This document shows positions 37,109 through 45,247 of a stretch of 64,000 nucleotides of DNA, in pieces. This DNA is from Rhizobium sp. RU20A (GTDB lineage Bacteria > Pseudomonadota > Alphaproteobacteria > Rhizobiales > Rhizobiaceae). The stretch spans positions 148,999 to 212,998 of the forward strand of contig NZ_FTMB01000007.1 of NCBI RefSeq assembly GCF_900155885.1. Direction: 5' to 3'. Position numbers and translations under genes: made by a program. Below the pieces are notes generated by a model. It saw nothing but the letters and a program-made list of their open reading frames with translations. It was not told where the DNA came from and ran no database searches. The first letter of the stretch is position 1. The number at the start of each line of letters is the position of its first letter.

Positions 37109-37726
37109 TCATCGCTCACCCCCGGAAAAGGCGATCCATCCCTGCCGCCAGCGGATGAGCGTGGTGACGGCGCAGAGCGCTGCGAATCCGTAGGCGATCA
37201 CCGGAAACTGCGCCGGAAACAGGCACATGGCGACGAAGACGGCGATGGTCTCGAAGCCTTCCGCCAGGCCCCCGGCGTAATAGATGCCTTTGGTCGGAAA
37301 ATCGGCGGCCTTGCTGCCCCGTTTTGCCGCAACGGCGGAGAAGGCGAGAAAGGAAGAGCCCGTCCCGACGAAAGACACGATCAGCACCGCGGCAGGCAGC
37401 GCGTGGGTTTCGGGTGCCTGGAGCGCAAAACCGAGCGGGATGAGCGCGTAGAAAACCATGTCGAAGGCGATGTCGAGATAGGCACCGCGATCCGTCGGCC
37501 CCGCGATCCGCGCGACAGCGCCGTCAAGACCGTCGAAAAGGCGATTGAGGAGGATGAGGATAAGTGCGGCCGGCCATTGCCCGAGGCACAGGGCGATGAA
37601 GGCACAAAGGCCGGCGACGAACCCCGTCAGGCTGATCATGTCTGCCCGGACGCCGCGATCGGCCAGGAACCGGGCGAGCGGCTGGAGGAGGACGCGTTGC
37701 AGCGGCAGGAGGCGCGCATCGATCAT
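37109..37726 (-). CDS. CDP-alcohol phosphatidyltransferase, YnjF-like
   Basis: A 205-residue inner-membrane enzyme of the CDP-alcohol phosphatidyltransferase family. The catalytic motif DG(x)2AR(x)8G(x)3D(x)3D is seen as DGLDGAVARIAGPTDRGAYLDIAFD (about residues 65-90), with all the aspartates present. Several hydrophobic helices follow. The ATG at 37726 overlaps the flavoprotein stop by four bases. An earlier start at 37795 lies inside that gene. It resembles E. coli YnjF, which is also next to ynjBCD. The alcohol acceptor is unknown. Confidence 0.85.
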   Translation of the reverse strand: MIDARLLPLQRVLLQPLARFLADRGVRADMISLTGFVAGLCAFIALCLGQWPAALILILLNRLFDGLDGAVARIAGPTDRGAYLDIAFDMVFYALIPLGFALQAPETHALPAAVLIVSFVGTGSSFLAFSAVAAKRGSKAADFPTKGIYYAGGLAEGFETIAVFVAMCLFPAQFPVIAYGFAALCAVTTLIRWRQGWIAFSGGER

Positions 37727-39234
37727 CCGCGTCTCCAGGTCTGGAAGCGTTCGAGCAGCGACAGGAGGACGGCATTGATGTGGTTGCGCCGCCACTGGCC
37801 GGCAACCATCTTGTTGGCTTCGGCAAGCGTTGGATAGATGTGGATCGTGCCGAGCACCTTGCCGAGGCCATGCCCGTGCTTCATGGCGAAGACGAATTCG
37901 GCCAGCAGGTCGGCCGCATGCTCGCCGACAATCGTCGCACCGAGGATCCTGTCCTTGCCAGGCACGGTCAGCACCTTGACGAAGCCCCGGTCGGCCCCGT
38001 CGGCGATCGCCCGGTCGAGATCATCGATCCCGTAGCGCGTCACCTCGTGGGGAATGTTCTTCTGCCGGGCCTCGGCCTCCGAAAGGCCGACACGGGCCAC
38101 TTCCGGATCGGTGAACGTGGCCCAGGGAATGAGCGAATAATCGACCTTGAAGCGCTTGAGATCGCCGAAGAGGGCATTGATGGTGGCAAACCAGGCCTGA
38201 TGTGCCGCCACATGGGTAAACTGGTAGGGACCGGCCACGTCACCGGCGGCCAGGATGTTCGGGTGCAGCGTCTGCAGATACGCATTGGTCTCGACCACGC
38301 GATCGACCTTGATGCCCAGCTCCTCCAGCCCGAAGCCCTTGAGGCGCGGCGCGCGCCCGACGGCCGCGATCATGTCGTCAAAGGCAATCCGCCGCCTCTC
38401 GCCGGCATGATCGACATCGATCCACTTTTCGCCGGCCTCGACCCCGCAGGCCACCGCCTTGTGATCCGTCAGGACCGTGACACCGTCGGCCTTCAGCGAA
38501 GCCTCGACCAGGCGCGCCGCATCCTCGTCTTCGCGCATCATCAGGCGCGGCGCCATCTCGATCTGGGTGACCTCGGAGCCGAGCCGGGCAAAGGCCTGCG
38601 CCAGTTCGCAGCCGATCGGCCCGCCGCCCAGCACCACCAGCCGCCGCGGCGCCTGCGCCCGGTCGCGCAATCGCTCCCACATCGTATCGGAGGTGAGATA
38701 GCCGACCGCCTCGATGCCGGGGATCGGCGGCACGACGGGTTGCGCGCCGGTCGCGATGATGATCGCGCGCGTGGTCAGGCGCAGGCTTGCCCCGTCGTTC
38801 AGGGCAATTTCCACCGTCCACGGGTCGATCAGCTTCGCATAGCCTTGAAGGACGTCGACCCCCAGCGCCCTGTAACGCTCGACGCTGTCATGCGGCGCGA
38901 TGTCGGCGATCACCCGGTGTACCCGCTCCATCACGGCGGAGAACGGCACGGTGGGCTCGACCGGCTCCAGGCCGTATCGATCGGCATGGCGCATCTGGTG
39001 GACGATCCTGGCGCTCTTGATCAGCGCCTTGGACGGCACGCAACCGAAATTCAGGCAGTCGCCCCCCATCGCGTTCGCCTCGACCAGCGTCACCTTCGCC
39101 TTGGCCGCCGCCGCGATATAGGCCGACACCAAACCGGCCGATCCGCCACCGATGACGATCAGATTCCGGTCGAACCGCTTCGGCCGCGTCCAGTCACGGC
39201 TGACCGCTGCGGGCTCCTGATCGGTCGATGCCAT
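37723..39234 (-). CDS. Mercuric reductase-like FAD/NAD(P) disulfide oxidoreductase
   Basis: A 503-residue flavoprotein of the class I disulfide oxidoreductases. FAD binding is at LIVIGGGSAGLVSAYIAAAAKAKV (about residue 26), the redox-active pair at GGDCLNFGCVPSKAL (about 58), NAD(P) binding at LVVLGGGPIGCELAQAFARLG and FAD closure at ILAAGDVAGPYQFTH. The C-terminal interface domain ends with the His-Glu-type GTIHIYPTLAEANKM. There is no extra CC pair at the C-terminus and no N-terminal HMA domain, so true mercuric reductase activity is unlikely. The ATG at 39234 follows GGGAAGGAG. It is translationally coupled to the YnjF-like gene. Confidence 0.85.
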   Translation of the reverse strand: MASTDQEPAAVSRDWTRPKRFDRNLIVIGGGSAGLVSAYIAAAAKAKVTLVEANAMGGDCLNFGCVPSKALIKSARIVHQMRHADRYGLEPVEPTVPFSAVMERVHRVIADIAPHDSVERYRALGVDVLQGYAKLIDPWTVEIALNDGASLRLTTRAIIIATGAQPVVPPIPGIEAVGYLTSDTMWERLRDRAQAPRRLVVLGGGPIGCELAQAFARLGSEVTQIEMAPRLMMREDEDAARLVEASLKADGVTVLTDHKAVACGVEAGEKWIDVDHAGERRRIAFDDMIAAVGRAPRLKGFGLEELGIKVDRVVETNAYLQTLHPNILAAGDVAGPYQFTHVAAHQAWFATINALFGDLKRFKVDYSLIPWATFTDPEVARVGLSEAEARQKNIPHEVTRYGIDDLDRAIADGADRGFVKVLTVPGKDRILGATIVGEHAADLLAEFVFAMKHGHGLGKVLGTIHIYPTLAEANKMVAGQWRRNHINAVLLSLLERFQTWRRG

Positions 39235-39500
39235 GCGGGCTCCTTCCCATACTCCGCCCCATGCGGCCGTATGCATATAGTACGATCGAATACCCGATCC
39301 GTTACACGTGGAGAGAAAAATAGTCGCCAGGGACCTTTTGCCGGCGACGATCGTCCCGTTGCTCCCCGCGCATGCCATCACGCAGAGACAGCGTGGAGAT
39401 TGTGAGACGATGGCTGGGGCGCCAGGAACATAATCCAAACTTATTCAAGCCCTTGAAACGCCACAACCTATTGCCATAAAATAGCTTTCTGGTCTAGAGG

Positions 39501-39534
39501 TGTTCCGGTTTACTGTTCCGGTAAGCTGTTCCGG
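39501..39534 (+). promoter_or_regulatory. Three 13-base-spaced TGTTCCGG direct repeats before the integrase
   Basis: TGTTCCGG occurs at 39501, 39514 and 39527, exactly 13 bases apart, ending 10 bases before the integrase ATG. The spacing is not a helical turn (10.5) but is regular. These may be binding sites for the recombinase or its regulator. The last copy includes the ribosome binding site (CCGGGAG). Confidence 0.6.
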
Positions 39535-39543
39535 GAGCCTCTC

Positions 39544-41412
39544 ATGACACGACGATCCAACCTCATTCGACGCGAAGGCGGCACCTACTATGCCCGCATC
39601 TACATCCCGGCCGACCTTCGCGACCACTTCCCGAGCGAGGACAAGAAAATCTCGCTGCGGACGAAGGACGAGGCGACCGCGAAGCGCCGACTGAACGCCG
39701 AGCTTCAGAAATGGGACGCGACGTTTGAGGACATGCTGGCCCGGCGCCATCTGACCAATCGGGACAAGGCCGTCGCCGTCTGGGAGCATTACGAAGCGAA
39801 GCTCCAGGAGGACGCCGAACGACGGCGCGCGATGCCGACCGATGCAGATTTCGAGCGCGAAGCTGCCCGGGTCTGGCAACGCATCGACAACGGCGAAATC
39901 CGCTCGGACGACATGGTCAGCATGATCAACGGATATGCCGATCTTGAGCTCCTGAAGCGAGCCCGGCAGGATGACGCAAATCTCCGCTCCCGTCGTCTGG
40001 CAGCGTTGCGCCGCGACCTGGCGAACGGGCGGTTCGTGTTGATCAAGGAGGCTGTCCGCGGTTTTATCCGACGCCATCGCCTCTTGGTCGAGGACGACTC
40101 TGCGCCCTTCCGGGAGCTCGAGGAGCTCCTGATGCGAGCGGACATTCAGGTTCTTGAACGCACGCTGGAACGGGACGTCGGCGATTATTCCGGTCGCCCG
40201 ACGGACCCGATCGTCAAGCCTGCCTTCGCTGCGCCGCGCGAAACGGCAGCGCCGGGCCAATCCATCATGGAGCTCTTCGACGTCTACGCCCGCGAGAACC
40301 CGCGCCGCATTACCCTCGATACTCTTGCTCAGGCCCGGCGGGATGTCGGGCTCTTCGTCGACCATGTCGGAACCACCTACCCCGCCTCAAAAATCGACAA
40401 GCGCGCCGTACGCGAGTGGAAAGCGCTGCTCATGGAGTATCCGGTCAAGGCGGCAGAGACCAAGGCGTTTGTGGGCATGAAGATCGCCCAGATCGTCAAG
40501 CACAATGCGGAGGTCGGCAAACCGGTGATCACGCCACGCACCGTGAACCGCCACCTGGCCAGCCTTGGCGCCTTTTGCAGCTGGCTCGTCGCGCACGGCT
40601 ACGTTGACGCCAATCCGACCGAAGGCATGGCGCTCGCCAAGGACAAGCGCAAGAAGGTGTTTCCCTTCAACACCGACCAGCTCAATCTTCTCTTCCGGTC
40701 TCCGCTGTTCACGGGCTGCGAAGGCGATGAGGCACCGCGCTTCTGGCACAAGCCGGGATCGATCAGGATCCGGGATCACCGCTACTGGGTGCCGTTGATC
40801 ATGCTCTACTCCGGGGCCCGGCCTGCCGAAGTCGCCCAGCTCATGCTGTCAGACATCCGGCAGATGGAAGAGATCTGGTTCATGGACATCACCGAAACCG
40901 ATGATGACGATGACACTGCCGAGGAGCGGAAAACGCTGAAGACCGCCAGTTCCCGACGACAGGTGCCAATCCATCGTGAACTCATCCGGCTCGGCCTTCT
41001 CGACTACATCGCAGACATCAAAGCCGCGGGACACACGCGCCTCTTCCCGCTGGCTGTACGTAACGTGCGGGGTCAGATGATGGCCGACTTCAGCCGCGCC
41101 TTCGGGCGGTATCTTGAAAAAATCGGCATCAAAGATGGAAAGGGACTGTCGCTCTATTCCTTTCGCCACGGGGCCTTCGACGCTTTGCGCCGCGCCGGCT
41201 ACCTCGATGACGACTTCAACTTCATCTTCGGCCATGGAAACGGCAGCCGGGTGACGCGCGGCTACGGCGTCTTAAGCCAGGGGATGCTCGACAAGCGCGC
41301 GGAGCTGGTGAACGCGATCGCCTATCCGGGGTTGGATCTGGAGCACCTGGTTGGGGTCGCGACAGTCGATGACAAGCGTGGCACGCCGGCGAAAAGCAAG
41401 GCGCCGGCTTGA
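39544..41412 (+). CDS. Site-specific tyrosine recombinase (integrase)
   Basis: A 622-residue phage-type integrase. The N-terminal DUF6538-like arm domain reads RREGGTYYARIYIPADLRDHF, with SLRTKDEATAKRRLN following. The catalytic domain has Arg426 in YSGARPAEVAQL, an RHG box with R541-H542 in SFRHGAFDALR, FGHGNG (about 561) and the nucleophile Tyr574 in RGYGV. The set R, H, R/K, H and Y looks complete, so it should be active. It marks the start of the accessory region that carries the CRISPR-Cas genes. No tRNA or clear attachment repeat is seen beside it. Confidence 0.9.
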   Translation: MTRRSNLIRREGGTYYARIYIPADLRDHFPSEDKKISLRTKDEATAKRRLNAELQKWDATFEDMLARRHLTNRDKAVAVWEHYEAKLQEDAERRRAMPTDADFEREAARVWQRIDNGEIRSDDMVSMINGYADLELLKRARQDDANLRSRRLAALRRDLANGRFVLIKEAVRGFIRRHRLLVEDDSAPFRELEELLMRADIQVLERTLERDVGDYSGRPTDPIVKPAFAAPRETAAPGQSIMELFDVYARENPRRITLDTLAQARRDVGLFVDHVGTTYPASKIDKRAVREWKALLMEYPVKAAETKAFVGMKIAQIVKHNAEVGKPVITPRTVNRHLASLGAFCSWLVAHGYVDANPTEGMALAKDKRKKVFPFNTDQLNLLFRSPLFTGCEGDEAPRFWHKPGSIRIRDHRYWVPLIMLYSGARPAEVAQLMLSDIRQMEEIWFMDITETDDDDDTAEERKTLKTASSRRQVPIHRELIRLGLLDYIADIKAAGHTRLFPLAVRNVRGQMMADFSRAFGRYLEKIGIKDGKGLSLYSFRHGAFDALRRAGYLDDDFNFIFGHGNGSRVTRGYGVLSQGMLDKRAELVNAIAYPGLDLEHLVGVATVDDKRGTPAKSKAPA

Positions 41413-41481
41413 GGATTTCAGCAATAAGGTCTTGCGCTCACTCTACTGTCCCCGCCACGGAGCCCGCATTCAGCGCCACAT

Positions 41482-42351
41482 TTAAACCAAGAGTGGGGCG
41501 GGCGCTCGGCCGGTAGGCGTCCCTTCGGCCACCTTGATCAGTTCGTCCTCATTCTGCACATCGATCACGCGGATCTTGTGGTCCTGAAAGAGTTTCACGG
41601 CCTGGCGGAAGGCCTGTCTGGGCTTACCGTTATCAGTTGGCCCCTCGACCGCCATAACGACGTCGGGCGGTAGCCTGTCTTTCAAGCGCTGGATCGTGAA
41701 CAACCACTTATTGCCGTGATCGAGGATGCGGGTCGGTTCGTCCTGCCCGAGAAAGATCGGCTTGAGAACTTTGAGCGGCTTCTCGCCAACGACTTCCACA
41801 AAGGGAAATTTGGCCGAGTAGAGCCCGTCGCTGAACGACATGGGCTTAAAGTTCTGGCCGAGATCGCGCATCTTCAGCAGACCCCGAACATGCTTCTCCA
41901 GGAGGCCCTCACGATAAACGGCGCCCGCGAAATTGCGCCGTACGTAATAGTCGAAGAGGTCCTGAAGCTTTGTCGTCGGGCTGTCGGTCATCGCGAAACG
42001 AACATCGCTGAACCGGATCATGCCCTCGCGGTCCTTGGTGAGGGCATGGAATAGATGCTCCGCATTGTCGCGCAATTCGAACTCGAACCGCCCCTGCCCG
42101 TCGCCCTTATGCCCAGCGAGATCACGGATCCGCGTCAACTCGGTGTTGTAGCTTCTCAGCACACCACGGACCATTCTCGCGTCCATGCTGTCGAAAAATT
42201 TCGTCAGGCGGGCAAGACGCTTGGTTTCGATCCGGAAATCTAGATAGCCCAGACGCGGTGCGACTAGGACGATTCCGACATTGGCGAATTCTTCCGTTTC
42301 AACATGAGGCTGGAAGCGGATAATCGCATAGCTCACCGCATGCTTTTTCAT
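41482..42351 (-). CDS. DUF3037 domain protein
   Basis: A 289-residue protein with a DUF3037-like N-terminus (VSYAIIRFQPHVETEEFANVGIVLVAP) and a long alpha-helical remainder. The family is found in mobile and defence-rich regions, often beside a HipA-like kinase gene; no such kinase is seen here. The ATG at 42351 is preferred to a TTG at 42357. It is transcribed toward the integrase and away from the cas operon. Function is unknown. Base composition is slightly lower in GC than the cas genes. Confidence 0.7.
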   Translation of the reverse strand: MKKHAVSYAIIRFQPHVETEEFANVGIVLVAPRLGYLDFRIETKRLARLTKFFDSMDARMVRGVLRSYNTELTRIRDLAGHKGDGQGRFEFELRDNAEHLFHALTKDREGMIRFSDVRFAMTDSPTTKLQDLFDYYVRRNFAGAVYREGLLEKHVRGLLKMRDLGQNFKPMSFSDGLYSAKFPFVEVVGEKPLKVLKPIFLGQDEPTRILDHGNKWLFTIQRLKDRLPPDVVMAVEGPTDNGKPRQAFRQAVKLFQDHKIRVIDVQNEDELIKVAEGTPTGRAPAPLLV

Positions 42352-42502
42352 CTTCAAATATTAAAATCCAAACCTTAATCTTACGACACTCGAAAATTTC
42401 ACCATGATCGTATAAACGAACTTTCGGGGTATCGCGAGTCAAATACTGCACCACGCTAACATACGCGTGTCGGTTTGGCAGCGTGTAATCCGCCTTCGCC
42501 AA
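42299..42502 (-). CDS. Short hypothetical frame upstream of the DUF3037 gene
   Basis: A possible 67-residue product starting at TTG 42502 with GAGGTCC five bases before. It contains RHAYVSVVQYLTRDTPKVRL and overlaps the DUF3037 start by about 50 bases in another frame. The first 40 residues look protein-like and the tail does not, so it may be the stub of a longer gene or a small leader gene. No family is recognised. Confidence 0.25.
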   Translation of the reverse strand: MAKADYTLPNRHAYVSVVQYLTRDTPKVRLYDHGEIFECRKIKVWILIFEDEKACGELCDYPLPASC

Positions 42503-42676
42503 CAGTGGACCTCAGCTTTGCGTTTCAGTCGACTGTGTAATCTGTCCCGCATTTTAGCCTGATGCAGGCCCGCAGTTTTAAAAAGGCACACAAAATTATA
42601 CCTATAAAAGCGGCTTTAAAGTTGCGAATCAGCAGCAAATAATTCTCCTTGGTTGCAGCAGACGAGGGGAGAGTCG

Positions 42677-45244
42677 TTGTCGGCAGTACTAACGTTACCC
42701 TGGGGCAAACTGGGGGAGAATGGCAGCCACCATCTGGCGCATCACTGTGCCGATGTCGCAGCCTGTTTCGACACGCTCAGCGGGCTGCCAGTGGTGCGGC
42801 GGCGGCTGGAAACGGCGGCCGGGCGGGCCTTGACGGAACAGGATGTGGCGCGGCTGGCGATGGTCGTTTTCCTGCATGATTGCGGTAAACTGCATCCGGG
42901 CTTTCAGGTCCGCGCCCTGCCGCCGGGCGCCGGCTGGCCGGGCATTTGTCCGCGCGGGCACGTGGCGGAAGGCGCTGCACTTTTTGACGGCGTTGCCGAC
43001 TGGGCTTATGCCAAGGCGCTGCATGTTTCCGCGCTCAAGGCCTGGGGCGTCGCCCCGGGCCTGCGGCAGGCAGCATTTGCCCATCACGGTCGTCCCTTCA
43101 CCTTCACCGGTAGGGACCGAGAGGGATGGGCGAGCGTGGCGGCGGCGGGCTACGATCCACTTGCAGCGGCACAGGCCCTGGGCGGGTTGATGCGAGGCTG
43201 GTTTGACGCGGCCTTCGCGCCCGGCGGCGACCCGCTGCCGTCGGCGCCATCCTTCCAGCATCTATTCTGCGGGCTCGTGTCGCTGGCCGATTGGCTGGGC
43301 TCGACGGAAGCGGTTTTTCCCTACGTGGCCGAGGCGGATGCGGCCTATATGGATCATGCCCGCCATCAGGCGGCGCTGGCCGTGGCGGACATTGGCCTCG
43401 ATGCCAGCCGGTTTCGCGCCGCCATGGCCGGGAAAGTGTGTTTCGAGACGGTTTCCGGCGGACATCCCCCGCGCCCGGCTCAGACGGTGACCGCGGCATG
43501 GCCGCTCGACGATCCGCTTCTCATTCTGGAAGCCGAGACGGGCTCGGGAAAGACGGAGGCTGCGCTCTATCGCTTCGCGCAGCTTTTCGAGGCCGGGCTG
43601 GTGGACAGTCTCTATTTCGCGCTGCCGACCCGGGCCGCAGCCCGGCAGATCCATCAACGGGTGAATGATGCGCTCGTTCGCCTGATGGGCGCCGGGGCGC
43701 CGGAGGCGGCGCTGGCCGTACCGGGCTATCTCAAGGCCGGCACGGTTTCAGGCCAGCGCCTGCCGGGCTTTCGCGTGCTGTGGGACGACGATCCCGACGA
43801 GCCCCTACGCCTTGCGCGCTGGGCGGCGGAAAGCGGGCGGCGTATGCTGGCGGCGACCGTGGCGGTCGGCACGGTGGACCAGGCCATGCTCGCGGCGCTG
43901 CAGGTGAAACACGCGCATCTGCGCGCGGCCGCCCTGTCGCGGGCACTGCTGGTGATCGACGAGGTTCATGCGTCCGACGCCTATATGACAAACATCCAGA
44001 GCCATCTTCTCAATCTTCACCTGTCGCGCGGCGGGCACGCCATGCTGATGTCTGCGACGCTGGCGGCGGAAGCGCGGGCGCTCTGGCTCGGCACCGACCG
44101 CCGCACCCGGCGCGCGCCGGACTTCGACACCGCCGTCGCCGCGCCCTACCCGGCCGTCTGGGGGCACAAGGGCGGGGTCAGGAGCGTCGGGACGGCCGAC
44201 CAGCGGCAAAAAGATGTGGCGATGACGCTCGTCGCCGGGTGGTCCGGCGCCGAAGCGGCCATCCCTGCGGTCGCCGCAGCACGGGCGGGCGCCAAGGTGC
44301 TCGTGATCCGCAACACGGTGCGCGCTGCGCTCGAGACATTCGATGCGATCGAAACGCTCGGTGCCGGGGATCGGCTGCTGCAAGTGGCGGATGGCCCGGC
44401 GCTGCACCATTCGCGCTTTGCCGCCGAGGATCGCGCGCTGCTGGACGCGGCGGTCGAGGCGGCGCTCAGTCCCAAAGAGATGTATCGCCCGGTCGGCGGG
44501 TCGATCGTGGTGGGAACCCAGACACTCGAACAGAGCCTGGATATCGATGCGGATCTCCTCATCACCGACCTCTGCCCGGTGGATGTGCTGCTCCAACGCA
44601 TCGGCCGCCTGCATCGGCATGTGCTGCCGCGCCCGGCGGGTTTCGAGGTGGCGCGCTGCATGGTCCTGACGCCGGAGGGCGGGCTGGACCGGCTGACGGC
44701 ACCATCCTTCGACAACGGGCTCGGGGCCTTTCGCGACGGCGGCGGGGTCTATCGCAACCTGCATGCGGCGGAACTGACGCGGCGGCTCGTTCTGTCCCAT
44801 CCTGCCTGGGCGATCCCCGACATGAACCGGCTGCTGGTGGAAAGCGCGCTGCATAACGACAGGCTGGATGCGCTGGACGCCGAGCTGGGAGGCCGCTGGC
44901 CCGCCTACCGCAGTACGGAGTATGGCCGCGACATCGCGGATGCCCAGGGGGCCAGGCATGTGCGGCTTCCCGTCACGGATGACTTCATGGAGCTAAAACC
45001 TTTCGCCGACGAGGAGATGACGGTCCGTACCCGTCTCGGCGCGGAAGGGGCGCTAATCACCTTCACCCTCCCGGTCACCGGCCCCTTCGGCGCCCCCGTC
45101 ACCGGCATCACCCTGCCCGCCCACTGGGGAGGCGTGTTTTCGAAAGACCCGGTGCCGGCGGAGAGCGACGGCGAGACGGTACGGTTTTCGGTGATGGAGG
45201 CGGGGTTTGTGTATGGGCGGCGTGGGCTGGAACGGGCGGGATAA
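42677..45244 (+). CDS. cas3: CRISPR-associated nuclease/helicase Cas3 (type I-E)
   Basis: The single-strand nuclease-helicase recruited by Cascade to degrade target DNA, about 855 residues. The HD nuclease domain shows HLAHHCADV (about residue 20) and LHDCGKLHPGF (H67-D68). The helicase has Walker A AETGSGKTEAAL (about 285), a DEVH box VIDEVHASD (428-431), SAT-like MLMSATLAAEA and motif VI LLQRIGRLHRH. The start is probably TTG 42677, with GAGGGGAGA just upstream; the frame also opens at TTG 42653. It leads a same-strand operon of eight cas genes. All catalytic motifs are present. Confidence 0.93.
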   Translation: MSAVLTLPWGKLGENGSHHLAHHCADVAACFDTLSGLPVVRRRLETAAGRALTEQDVARLAMVVFLHDCGKLHPGFQVRALPPGAGWPGICPRGHVAEGAALFDGVADWAYAKALHVSALKAWGVAPGLRQAAFAHHGRPFTFTGRDREGWASVAAAGYDPLAAAQALGGLMRGWFDAAFAPGGDPLPSAPSFQHLFCGLVSLADWLGSTEAVFPYVAEADAAYMDHARHQAALAVADIGLDASRFRAAMAGKVCFETVSGGHPPRPAQTVTAAWPLDDPLLILEAETGSGKTEAALYRFAQLFEAGLVDSLYFALPTRAAARQIHQRVNDALVRLMGAGAPEAALAVPGYLKAGTVSGQRLPGFRVLWDDDPDEPLRLARWAAESGRRMLAATVAVGTVDQAMLAALQVKHAHLRAAALSRALLVIDEVHASDAYMTNIQSHLLNLHLSRGGHAMLMSATLAAEARALWLGTDRRTRRAPDFDTAVAAPYPAVWGHKGGVRSVGTADQRQKDVAMTLVAGWSGAEAAIPAVAAARAGAKVLVIRNTVRAALETFDAIETLGAGDRLLQVADGPALHHSRFAAEDRALLDAAVEAALSPKEMYRPVGGSIVVGTQTLEQSLDIDADLLITDLCPVDVLLQRIGRLHRHVLPRPAGFEVARCMVLTPEGGLDRLTAPSFDNGLGAFRDGGGVYRNLHAAELTRRLVLSHPAWAIPDMNRLLVESALHNDRLDALDAELGGRWPAYRSTEYGRDIADAQGARHVRLPVTDDFMELKPFADEEMTVRTRLGAEGALITFTLPVTGPFGAPVTGITLPAHWGGVFSKDPVPAESDGETVRFSVMEAGFVYGRRGLERAG

Positions 45245-45247
45245 AGG

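Noticed and set aside
37723..39234. True mercuric reductase (MerA)
   Set aside because: No HMA domain, no C-terminal cysteine pair and no mer genes nearby.
37780..39405. A 541-residue frame antisense to the flavoprotein
   Set aside because: No motifs or ribosome site; the sense strand carries all disulfide oxidoreductase signatures.
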